DNA of 64,000 nt from positions 1,033,267-1,097,266 of the forward strand of contig VWZS01002869.1 of NCBI GenBank assembly GCA_013397075.1, in the 5' to 3' direction. The first letter of the stretch is position 1; each line of letters opens with the position of its first letter. The translations under genes and the position numbers were made by a program. The DNA comes from Rhabdornis inornatus. Taxonomy: Eukaryota > Chordata > Aves > Passeriformes > Rhabdornithidae. Positions 1 to 12,800 of this stretch are shown one piece after another. Below the pieces are notes generated by a model, which saw only the letters and a list, made by a program, of their open reading frames with translations, did not search any database and had not been told where the DNA came from.

Positions 1-765
1 TTACACTATGGTTTAGTCTATCTCATGCATCATAAATAAAAAAATCAAAAGTGGAATTTGTTATATAATCTCTCATTTATAGGAAGCAGTTGAATTTTGG
101 GAAAGAGGCATTCAGCACCAAACTTACATCATGACTTTCTACATCCTGAGAGCCCTGTATGCTATTGAAGTTGTTCTTGGGTCAATTCGGCCAGATAGAC
201 TGAGTAGGAAATCCAAAGAGCATCCTCAAAGCTATTTTCTGGGACTCCAAGGCACTTTCTTTTCCTTCAGACACCAAAAAATGTAGTAAATCTGTATGCT
301 CTCATATTATGCATCCTTTCCTATTATTTCTATCCATTCTGCTTCATTTGACAAGTCTTAGAAGGAGATTGTGTTCATAGAATTAAAAAACTAAAGAGTG
401 TGGTAGACAAGTAGTAATTCGAGTTTAAAATATTTTAGTTAAGAGCTTTTTTCTTAAATTTAAATTTATTTCTAAATAGTTTATTCTTAACAGAAGGATG
501 TGTAACGAAAAAATAGCATGGATATTACCATTGCAGTTATTCTTTGTGATTGATAATGAACTGTAATCATGTAAGTATAAAAACCTGATCCTGCATACTT
601 ACTATAAGGTTTAATTCATTTTGTCATCAACAGTATTGATGTATATGGGGATTGGGGTTTCATATTCAATATTGTGTACTCATTTAAAAATTAGTTTATT
701 TTTACTTACAAACAGAGCATTATTGGGACATTCTACACTTAACTTTTTTTTTTCCTCTGTCTAAG
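1..765 (+). other. UGGT2 intron upstream of the first visible exon
   Basis: AT-rich intronic sequence ending at the ...CTAAG acceptor before 766. I looked for the preceding UGGT2 exon and saw none. The open stretch starting near 85 does not resemble UGGT. Confidence 0.7.
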
Positions 766-893
766 GTACTAGGTCCTTTAGATGAAAATGAATTCCATGC
801 AGAAGACTTTAATTTGTTGGAAAAGATAACATACAGTACCTCAGCAGAGAAGATTAAAGCTCTTGTCAAAGAGATGGGAAACAGTAGTAAAAG
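766..893 (+). CDS. UGGT2: UGGT2 window exon 1
   Basis: Begins [20 protein letters not shown], matching the segment of UGGT2 just after the conserved SNGQ of the third thioredoxin-like region. Starts in phase 0 and ends with two bases of a Ser codon before a GTAAAA donor. The identical [10 protein letters not shown] in human UGGT2 is the main evidence for paralogue choice. Confidence 0.93.
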
Positions 894-3800
894 GTAAAAT
901 TCTCTTACCTCATAACATGTGCAGCTCTGCTGAATTACTCCAAATACTTGCCCTACTTTCGCTGTCCTTACAGCCAAGAATACAGCTAGCAGTAAACGAT
1001 TCCTACGAGGCTTTGTTTACATTAGAGTAATTGTAAAGAGTAATAATAAGCTTGATAAAATACAGTGCAGCTTAAGCCAAATCTGAGAATTAATATTTGA
1101 AGTCATTGTCTTTGGGAATTGTTAGTAAGGGAGCCTGTAGAGGCATGGGTAGATGTTGTGACACCATAGTAGACAACTTTCACACATCTGTTCACTGAAG
1201 AAGTGTAAAGATGAGATGAATTCAAGCTATCTTCTTAGTCTAAGGATACAGCTTGTGTACAAAGAAGAAAGCAAGATTATATTCTTCTTACTGTATCTGT
1301 CAACTTTCTCAGTATCATTTCTGTTATATAGAAGGACTGGCACAACTGAAAGAATCATTACGAGAAAAACAAAATCAACAAGAGGTAGAACTCAAGGAGA
1401 TAAGCAGTGAGAGGCAAAACTTTAGACAAATATTGCGACTTAACAACACTGAAATAGAACTAAGATTTCTAAGGAAACTTTAGTAGGAAATACCAATAGA
1501 AAAGACTTAAGTATATGGCATAATAAACTCGAAACTTGGTCATTTATGTCTGTTCCTTGATGTTGTCATAAATGGGAAAAATTTAAACGTTTAAAAGGAA
1601 TAAAGAGTTATAAATGTCAGCAGATTTTAACATCATGTACTCCTCTTGATTCTGAATCAAGTCTCTTTGGCAAATTTGTAACTAATAAAAACTTGTCCTT
1701 AATTTGGGCTAATTTGTCTTGTGGACAAAGCTCCACATTTTCATCAAATTACACTGATTTGAAAACCCAACAGTTGACAAAAACAATTGTTGTGAGGCTG
1801 AATGATAACTCTGTGAATTCTGCATCTCTTAAAATTAAGAAGTGTACATTTCACAAGGCTCTTTGAAGGCTGTAGTGGTTCTTGGGCACTGTCATGCTAA
1901 ATATTTGACTCCAAGCTACAACTCCTGAGGTGTTAATCACCTTAGAGTCCAGGTCTGGGATGTGAGGTCCCTAAATATCCTTTATGCAAAGAGATTGACA
2001 TTAAAATGTTAATGTTTTACCTATTTTCTAATGAAAACCAAACTATATGTGCCTTGTTTAATACAGTGGAAGTGATTTGATCATGAAAATAGATGCCCTG
2101 CTGTCATCTTTGCCTAAAACAGAGATGAGACAAGATGTTGAATTACTCAAAGAACAGCACAGGTCAGTTTTGTCATGAAAATGCACTTAGAGTAATTTTT
2201 TATTAACATTTGGATGTACTCATGATTACACAGAGTCTTTGGAAAGTTGAGTAAGCATTCTGATTTTAAAACTGTTGTATGAACAGCCTGCTCATCTGCC
2301 ATAGAATAATGTATCTTTACCATTTTCTTAATAAATTCAGTAGTAATACCTATTGATTTCCTAACCTTACGCTTTGCTGAAAAAAGAGCAGATGGGTACA
2401 TGTTTTAAAAGGACATATGATAATACAAAAACAGTGATCAAATTACAAATTTTTATGAAAATATTTGTCCTGCTGTTTCCAAATCTCTACTTGTTTTTGT
2501 TGTTAAAGGTGCTCCTGTGTGTGTGCTGATGGTCTGTCCCTGTTGGTGAAGGCAAGAGTAGTAGCCTTTTCTAAGAGGCTGACACCTTTGTCAAAGTTAC
2601 TCTAGTAACAATCAGTATTGTGCTGCTACCATATGTTTTGTAGAAAACAAATTCTGATAGTCCCTTTTCTGTATTTACAGCATATGGCTTTTTTTTTTTT
2701 TTCTTTTTTGAAATTAAGTTTACTGACATTTCCTTCCTGTAATTCCAGAGTACTTTAACTAGGGGCTGCTTGACTTAGCCTAACCAAGTCTATCAAATGG
2801 AATTATTTTCTGGAATGCACAAATCTAGTCCAGCCTATCGAGTTTTACACTTCTCAGATGTCATTTTTCTCCTTTTCCTTTTTTAAAAACTGTGTCACCA
2901 CCATTACTTGTCTGGTCCAATGATTCCAGGTCTCTACAAAGGGAACTGTAGACAAGTGACAGAAAGGCCCTTTTTTAAGTCTTATTGTGTTTTGTTTCAT
3001 TAATTTTGTTGTGGAGAATGTATCTAATCAATAACCAGTGTAGAAGTATATAGATTAATTCTATATTTTTTATTCCTGTTCACATTTAGCTTTTCTAATT
3101 GTATCAAAGGGAACAGTCATGATCATTGCTTGAAATGAAGGAAGTATTTTCTTGAGCATCAAGTGCCTCTGATATTACAAATTCATGTCTAAAGTTTGTC
3201 ATTTCAACAAATTCATTTTAGAGTTTTCATGTCACTTGTTTTTAATACTTTCTTAACAGCGTAGTAAAAGTTGAACCCCAAGAGAATGACCCATTCTATG
3301 ATGTTATTGCTATTGTGGATCCATTGACAAGAGAAGCACAGAAGATGTCCCATTTATTGATTGTAAGATGGTGGTAATTTCTTTTAATTTGCATATTTGT
3401 AGTTCAGTTGTTATATTTGTTCTAATTTCCACATACAGTGTAGGTAAAGGGTAGACAAAATTCAGTGGTTTTTGTCTTTTTTTTAAAGTATGTGTTTAAT
3501 TCATAAAAGAAGTTGAAGATGACCTAGTTCATCATTATGAATATCTCATTTGAAAGTAAAATTCAGATGCCACATGCCCCAGTCCTCTTAAAGTGAGTCT
3601 GTAAGTGCTCCCTACAGTCAGTAGAAAGAAAGGAGGAGACTGTGTACATAGTTTTTTGCTTCTCAAAATCTCACTAGGTATGTGCTTCTTTCCATTAAAC
3701 CACATCACCTTAGTTTTCCAAGGCGCCTAAATGAGGTGGTCTAAATCTGACCTGTAATATCATCATAAGAAGATTGGACTATAAACCTTTCAGCTCTTGG

Positions 3801-6800
3801 AGGGATATTTCAGTTGATTAATGCTACCAAGTATATCTAGATAGGCTTCCATTGTGTGTAGCTATTGATCTTCTAAAGAGAAACTGTCCTAAGAACATAG
3901 CTGCTAAAATTATTTTCTTCTTTCACCTACTGCAGAATATCTCTGTGTCTCAGGTTCCTCTATAGTTTCCCATAAAAATGTAAATTTTGTCTTCACTTTA
4001 TGGTCTGTTACAATTCTGAAGCCTCCAACTTGATTTTGCTGCATCCTATTTTCTTTTTTTTTCCCTGCAGTAATTATGCAAGTTTCAGAAATTCTTATAT
4101 TGCTTTTTCCCCTCCTATTTTGTACATTTTTATATCAAATGTTGAAGCGTTCGCTCACTCTTCATATAGTGGAACAAAGTAAAACATTTTTAAAAATTCA
4201 TGAAAAACGTCACCATTTCAAGATTCTAGAATATTAGCTTTTCTCTAGAACCAGATCTTTCATTTCACCCTTCTCAGTTAAAATGAAAGATTGATATTAC
4301 CAAATGAAAATATTTTCATGTTGAAATGGACTGGAAATTCTCAATTTAGCCAGAAGTTCATGTTATGACTATAAATCACATCAAGGATCTTGTAGCTCAG
4401 AGCAGAAACCTCCATTCCTCTGAGCTCAACAGGCTCCCTCATGCATGCCTGGGCAAATGACTGCCATGGTGTCCCAAGCTGTTCAGCTATTGCAGATCCT
4501 GCTTGATTCATAGGAGCTCTAGTTTTATTCACGAAATCAACCCTTAGGAGAGAATAATGAAATGCTGTTGAAAGTAAACAAACCAGAAATATTTTAGTGT
4601 AGATTACATTTTTAATAATACCTTTTAAGAAATGAAAAATAGCCTGAAAATTTTTCTGTATATATATAAAATTATTATTATTATTTTTACCTGGAGAGCC
4701 ATCATCTCCTGCTGTAAAAAAAAAAAGCAGACACACAAATACAGCAAGCCCCAAATTCAAGGTTCTTAAATTAATGCCTTTTTGATTAGCTTACTATATA
4801 TAGATTATTTAAATACTATAAACTTGAATCACTGGAATATGTTTAAAGGCTCTTTTTTTCAGTTACATAATTGGATTAGAGCCAAGTATATTGGATTGGT
4901 AACTATTCATGGTGCAAAATTTGTTGAGTAACTACCGTGGCAGAGCACGTGATTCTTGCCCCAGTCTGCATTGAATATGTCCGTATAATGATTGGTTTTT
5001 TTCACCATGGTGAAACTGCTCTATTATATTACTTTCTATCACTTAGTAGTCACTTCAAATAAATATTTTGGTATTTTTTTATTAAAAATACAAACAAAAA
5101 GTTACTCATATTAAGTGGGATTGAAATTGAGAGAGGTATGAATAGCTATTGGTAGGCCGTAATCTAAACTTTACTGCCTAGTCTGAGACACTGGCAGTTT
5201 AAGGATAGAGGAGGGTATGAATCAGAGCACAAATGAGAGCTCAGTCAAAGCTGCTGTCTGTTTTTAAAATATGTACTGGATTGTATCATAAGAACTGCTC
5301 TAATCCTCTCCAGAGTAGAGGCAGGTAGCACCTTCCATATAGTCTGTGCTTCCTTTTTTTCAGAAAGTTTTGTTACAGACATCTGCATCAAATATTTCCA
5401 GACAAGGTAGAGTCACTGTCTACTGTAAATATTTAAATGCCAGCCATAACTTTAGCATGGTTGGGCCACGTAAGTTCTCAGCAGAATATATGGAAGAGCT
5501 AACTAGTCCTGAAGTTATGAAGGTGATCTCTAAGGTGATGTGAGAAAAGTAGAAATTCCTTTGGCTAAAATGGAGGACAGAATTGAAGAGTTGTGGTTTT
5601 TTTCCTCATGGTTCACCAAAAACAGGAGGAAAAATTATTCTACATACTCTTAGGATCATCCACCTTTTTTTTCTTGTTCCGGTAAGTATCCAGTAATTCA
5701 ACAATACGGATAAAAAAATCAAATATTTTATTTTTTTCCTTTCAGTTCTCTTTTGCCTTTTTTCCTTTCTTCATTCTGCCTTCATAGACTTCTTATGCCA
5801 TCCCTAATGTAAAAGCAATCCCTGAAGGAGCCCCTTTTGATAATTTAGTCTTATTTCCTATATAATGCAGGTCACAGGACTCCTTTTTCACAATTACTAT
5901 TTCAAGTAGAAATAATTTTTTAATCAATTCCTAATTTAAATATTATCAAGCAGTTGAGTACACATTAGAGCTCCTACTGAGCTTTTCCAGTAGCTAATTA
6001 ACCTTACTGTTAAACTCAGACTTGGAATTACATATTTTTGTTTAGATCCATGCTATAAGCATTGATGTTCTCACTGCTTTACCAGTTCTGTTGAAGATTC
6101 TATTATAAGTTTGTTTTCAGTGCAGATGCTTTGCATTATCCTGAAGTTCACAAACAATTCCAAGTGACTGGTTGAATAATAATGGTTTACTGAGTTAATG
6201 TTCTTCAGATGAGTTGTGGTAACTCAAGTAAGTGTCCTGCAAATGACTTTTTATTGTGCACATGCACAATAAAACTAGCTCTTGAATAATTTTCAGGCCT
6301 CCTGAAATATTTCAGCCATGTTTTACAGTGTTCCCTGAGCTAAATTTCCATGCTCTTTGAATTTTCTTATTTAAAATAGACTGAACTCTTCAAGTATTCT
6401 AAAAGAGTCTTTGTAATTTTGTCCCTATTTTCATGTGTTGATTCAAATGCCCTGGTTTCTGGTGTCCTCAGAAGCCCTAAAATAATAGAACCAAGTTCAG
6501 TATTTCAGAAGTTGTATTGTTGAAAAACACAGATAATGAATTCTTGTCTTATTTGTCATTTCCTATTTAAAGTCCTTTGAAATGTTAATTAACAATGGCT
6601 TTTTTGGCTACTGTACTAAATTTCATGGTCAGCTGATGAATTGGGATGCATCAGCCTTCTGCAAGATAATTTCATTCTACACACAAAAGCCTGACAATGC
6701 AGATTGCTAAAGAATCATTCTTGCTAATGGGATGAGGGTTTTGTTTTGTTTGAAGGTAAAGTCCACACAGGCTTTTATCATTGTTTTTATTCTTAATGGT

Positions 6801-9800
6801 AGATAGATATTTGAGTCACTTTGACCTCTGTTTTGATTTTGGTGATCTTAAACTTATGTCAAGTAATGCTTTCCCTTCTTATGCTTCTAGGGCTCTTGGG
6901 TTCTCCTTTCCTGCTTCTTCACTTGTTCACACGAATATGCTATTCACTAGTCTTTATTTTTTATTCAGTAGTTTTTCAGTGATGGTATTCAGGTGACACA
7001 AAAAATGAATAGAATAGGTCCTTAGGGCTAAGTAAAGTTACAGCATTGTAGTCAAGAATATGTGTAAGCCATGGGTTGAACCTAAGGAAAGAAAAATTAC
7101 AGTCATAATAAAAGAGAGATTTAATGATGACTGTTGTCTTGCTTTGTTCCCAATTTATTTGCTATTGTAGATATTAGCCTTACTAGTATTGGTGTTGTAA
7201 CTTAGCTTTTATATCTTACTGGCCTTTCTGATATCCATAAATGTAGGCACAGCTGCTTTATGCTTTCAGATAAGCACTTTGTGTCAGAAACCACAGAAAT
7301 GAAGGTAACTTGATAAAGGTTTTTATGAGTGCCTTAAAGAAATTAATAACTTTGTTAGCTTTAAGCAAAACCGATTGCTCACAAAAATAAGAAAAAAAAT
7401 ACTGTTCTAATATTATGGTTCCTATATAACAGCATCCAGAACACTACTTGTGGACAGAGACACCTAGGGAGCTGCAAAATTACAGCTCGAGAATCTTTTC
7501 TCTCAAGCCTGAATCCTTCTTGCTTCACAGGCTGATAAGCTGATGTTAGCTGCAGACAGAAAGGAAATTTCCCAAAGTGATAAATGGTCAAAAACAACTT
7601 AGAATCTGGTGAAAAACAGAGTGCTAGTCATAATAAAGATTAACACCTGTTGTTTTTCCCATGGGATACATCCTGAGGCCTGATCTCCTGGATGTTTATC
7701 CCAATTAGCCAATGAGCTACTGTCCTGTTCTAGTCTCTCGTAACATGCTTTAAATACAAGCTCTCTGCTCAATAAAGTTGGCCTTTTTTCCCTAAAAACG
7801 TCCATGTGTGTTGTTGCTCTTTTTCCCTCTCTCTAGGACCAAAACCACACACTACTATTTTAGAAATGAACAGATGAAGAAACCTAGAGAAAAAAAAAAT
7901 AAATACATTAACTTACCAAAATGTTTTGAAGTTAATTGAATGGTTTAATATATCATTAATCTATTGTCAACATTTAAAGTTATTAAATAGTTATTAAAGT
8001 AGTTCTCTGAACTTTACTATATTCAACCATTTTCCATATACAACTATTTTAATAAGAGTGAAAGTAATTGTTTTAAGACTGGTTGTTGAATAAAAGGCAT
8101 GTGCTATACTTAGAAAACTTCAAGTGTTTTAAAATCACAATGCAACAAGGGTGATAATATAATTTACTCAAGCATTGGAAAATGGGGACAGCTGCTCATG
8201 AAAAAACTGCATGAGTAGGAGAAGACATTAATGTTTTGACTATCAAGAATATAATACAGTAAATCATGCAGTTTTAGGAAAAGTCATATCTTTATTTAGA
8301 ATATCTGACAATAACCTTTAATGTGCAGATATATTTACATCTTTTGAAAGTTTTAGATTTCTGCTGAAACTTGAGAAATGGCAGGATGTCACAAGGGTAA
8401 CTTTGGCTTCTTTTCAAAGTTGGGTGACTACCAAGAACCGTTTTTCACCGAGATTTTTTTTTCCTGTAGGTACTGAAGGATATTATCAATATGAAACTCA
8501 GGTTATTTTTGAACTGCAGATCTAAGCTGTCTGAAGTGCCACTGAAGAGGTTTGTAATTCATAGCTTTTCATGCTCATTTTGGAAAAACAGCCTTAATGG
8601 GGTATATTTTCTTTAAAAGTAAACATTACTTTGTGTTTCTGAATTCTTTTTGTTGACTCATTTTTCAGTGAATGTTACCTAAGCAGTTTGTACCTGTTTA
8701 GAGAAAAGTTCTTGTTTTAAGGTGTCAAGCATGATATCACAGGGAAGTGATCTAGTCCATCAAATGCACTTCTCATTAATAGGCCTTAAATAAATCAATG
8801 GCTAGTCTTTTATGCCTGCGAAAACTCGCAGTGGGGGATTGTCTAAGTTGTTCTCTTCAGAGCCCACTGTTTGTGTAATGAGTTTTACAGATTCAGTACT
8901 TCTAAGAATTAAATGCATCTGTATTAATGTACAGTCTGCATTTCTTATATTGAGATGTTGTTATATTTCATTGAGAATATGGTAGCCTGAATGTATCTAC
9001 TATAAATTGAAGTTTCTTTTATCTGTGTGTAAAAATCAGGGTTCACTAATTCAGTGATAGACATTACACTGAAATCAATTCCCTCCAAGAGGATTTCTTT
9101 CCCTTGAAGAGAAATGTTTAAGCACAGCCATCTCCTTGGCAGGTTTTATTTTACCTATAATCCTAACACCTATATTACTAATTACCTGTGAGAGAGACTG
9201 GTGGTAGTGCTTGTCCTTTAGCCAGTTGGTTGGAGAATTAATCATTTGTTCACAAAACAGAAGTCTTAGTTTTTATGCGTTTTGAGAGGAATGACTCACA
9301 TCTCTTATTCCATGAGAGGGTCTTAATTCTGAGTCTTCTGAGTGTCTTCTTTGTGAACATTGTTATGGTTGCTTGTGAAGCTGGGCACTTTGCAGGTCTT
9401 CGTGTCTGGTTCTTTCCTTGTGCTTGGGAGAACTTTTACATGTGGAATAATTGGGGTAAGAGCTGGAGAGGAGCAGAGAAAATCCTACATTTCCTCTGCC
9501 CTGTCTTTGGTGCTGCTAGGGACAGTAGCCATTCTCAAAGACTTTTTGTGCAGTAGAGATTAGTCCTTCTGCTTAGTTCAGTGATACAGATTCTGAGAAT
9601 TCAAGGCTGCTAAAAGTCAAGCTGTCTAGATGCACCTCTTGCATATTCACTTTCATAGCCTTTAGAGTGTTAATGGAAAATAGGCATGTCCACAGCAAAA
9701 TTACCAAAAGTGAATAGGTCTCTGTTTATCTACCAGCCCATTTGAGATACCGTAGGTATTGTCTGATGATATTCCAAAAGAATAGGGAGCTACTTTGCCT

Positions 9801-12800
9801 CCAGATTTCATTATACTTGGTAAATATTCACTGTATTTGAAAATATTTTAGAAGAGCTTCATGTTTGAACTTGGTATTTCAGTAAAAGTTGGCGTTTTGT
9901 CACACTTCTTTTTCAACAGCTTCTATCGTTTTGTTCTGGAACCAGAAATAACTTATGGAATCAACAAGCACCTTCCTTCTGAACCTGTAGCAAAATTCCT
10001 AGAATTGCCAGAATCACCACTTTTGACCCTAAACATGATCACTCCTGAAAGCTGGTTGGTTGAAGCAGTGAACAGTTCCTGTGACCTTGATAACATCCAT
10101 TTGCAGGAAGTAAGTAATAGTTTGCAAGCCCTGTAAAACTTGTGTTGGCCCTTCTACTTCAAGAGGAAAGTGGAAGTCTTGCAAGATTTGTCTTGTGTTT
10201 GTTCTCCAGCAGTATTTTCTTTGGTAATTGATTATTTAATCAATATTTTACCATTTCTGTTGTCAAAATCTTTTCTTCATTTTCTCTCTTAAAAAAAAAA
10301 AAAAAAAGACTAGTCTTAAAGGAAAGCAATTGAATAGAAAAAAATCAGAATGCAAAGTACAAGTTAAAGCAATTTACCTGCTATGTTGAGTTTTGTGTTT
10401 ATAGAAATACTACATTTAAGATAAAAGTAAAGCAATTAAAAGATTCTTTGTGTTTCCTAGTTCTTGTAACCTAGGTAAATCTTCATATAAACTGGAATAT
10501 ATGACTGTTTATTAATGTAATTCAAAATGTATTTCACCCTCTTTTAGTTCACAATTCTTTCAATTATTATTTAATTCTATTTTAATCCCCCATCTTCAAA
10601 GTCATTAAATCTGTGTCAATAAGATTATGCAAAGTATTGAAGGTGTTTGATTGACCAAAGCGGTGTATTTGTGTTGTGAAAGTAAAGTTGGGATTTACCT
10701 TACCAAGGCAGAGGTGCCTCCGCTTCCTCAACAGTCAGTGGAGAGAAGGTCCCTCCAGAGACTGATCATTCCTCTTTGTCTTGGATACCTGTTTTATAAT
10801 TGAGTAAAGTTCCTTCTGGATGGACTTTTCTTGGGGTTTTTTTGACTGTGGGAGTTACCTTGAGGTAAATCCCACACAACATGTTTGTGACTGTAGTATT
10901 TTGCTTTTCCCACATAGTTCAGTGACGTAATTTATTGATGAAGCATTCCTTCCATAGATAAAAGGGGCAGTTCTAGCAGAATATGAACTGGAATATATAT
11001 TGCTTGAAGGACATTGCTTTGATGTGACAACTGGACAGCCTCCTCGAGGGTTACAGTTCACTCTGGGCACAAAGAAGAATCCTGTCATGGTTGATACTAT
11101 TGTGATGGCCAACCTCGTAAGTACTTAGTTCAGGAATAGTCATTACAATTGCACACTTCTTGTGAGAATTCTTCATGAGCGTGTTGTTCTTTAAATCCAT
11201 TTCTCTGTGTTGCAAACCTACTAATGCTAAAAGTAACAGGCACATCCTGGAGCTGAGCTCATCTCCAGTTTACTGGGCTTTCTCCCCTGCTCCTCTCCTG
11301 TGATGCAGAATAGGTTTGAATATAGCCTAATTTTATACTCTTGCCTGAAGTGCCTAAACTGGCAGCCTCATTGCCTCCAGTAGGTGGTAGGAGGCAGTTA
11401 TATTCAGGTTGAGATTCCCTGACAAATGTGAGGTATGATTCACATTCTGATTAAAATAACCCTTTTTGTTACACAACGATCCAGGCAGAAGAAGGCTTGC
11501 ATTTTAGATGCTTCAGGTAAGTGCTTAGAGCCTTGGTGGGACATACCCACACCTGAGAATTCCTCTCATCATGCAAAGTAATTATTTTTCATGTCGGCAG
11601 TCTGTAGAGCAGAAGACCATGTGACTTCTGAAGAGAAAGATTTCTATTGGCTAAGAGAATTTGATAGGAAAGGATTTTGATAAGACCTTTTACCTATCTG
11701 CTGTTCTCTAGTCTCTGTAAATACTGTATCATAAGGAATTAAATACTTAATAAATTGTGAATCTTTGATTTTTACACAAGTATTGAATATGGTCTCAACA
11801 GTAGATTATGTTTGGCATGATGAAACTTCTAACAATTCTTCACATTTCAAAGCTTTCCCTATGTGACTTTAACATAGGGATAGCTGCTTACAGTGTTCCT
11901 AAAATGGGAAGGAATTGTGTTGACTTGGAAAGTTGCTCCAGACAGAAAGTTTGAGTTTCAAAGAAGCTTTTCAGTTTAGGGTCTGTTCAATAATTTATTT
12001 CTTTGCTGTTCTTTTATTTGCTGTCCTTGGTGGAGTTTTTGTATGCAACTCAAATTCAGCTGGAAATAAATGAAGCACTGAAAGGCATTAAAACAGAATA
12101 CAGGAAAATGTACACAGGAAAGGTGCTTGTTGGTTGCATCACTGGCATGCTTCTTTCAGTGCTAGTATAAATATTGAATAGTTGATTTTTATATATGAAG
12201 ATGGTTGAGTCTGAAATGCACCCAGAACAAGTGCCTGTCTTTTTTACTTAGGGGTATTTTCAGCTGAAAGCAAATCCAGGTGCTTGGATGCTGAGATTGC
12301 GTAAAGGAAGGTCTGAGGAGATTTATCAGGTTTTTTCGTAAGTATGAATCCATCATTTGGAAACAAAAATGAATCTGAAAGTGCAACATGTTTTGAAAAG
12401 ATCTGACAACACTGAAGGAAAATGAGCAAAGATAGCATTGAAAAAGTATAAGATGCAAATGATGGTTTAAAGTTTCTAAGGGATACCTTATTTCCTTGTA
12501 TTGTTAATTGTTGTTTGATGGCTTCACGTGTTTTTGAAGGCATTTCAGTATGATAATGCATAATAAACCTAAGCTGCTCAGCTAGACTGGGTGCTAGCAG
12601 TGTCTTACTATACAGTTACACTTACACAGCTACCAGACACTTGCCCTGTCAGTTCCATGTATGATTAGCATTATCACACAATGACGTGTACCAGATCCTG
12701 TAGAAATGTCACTCATGGTTTTGTCGATTAATATTTCAGCACTCCCAGCATACTTAACATGTAGTTTCAAAATTATGTCCAATGGAGCATTGCTCTCCAG

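Noticed and set aside
85..286. Open stretch after TTTATAG that reads as a possible UGGT2 exon (EAVEFWERGI and on)
   Set aside because: The peptide does not resemble the UGGT2 segment that precedes [10 protein letters not shown] in any frame.
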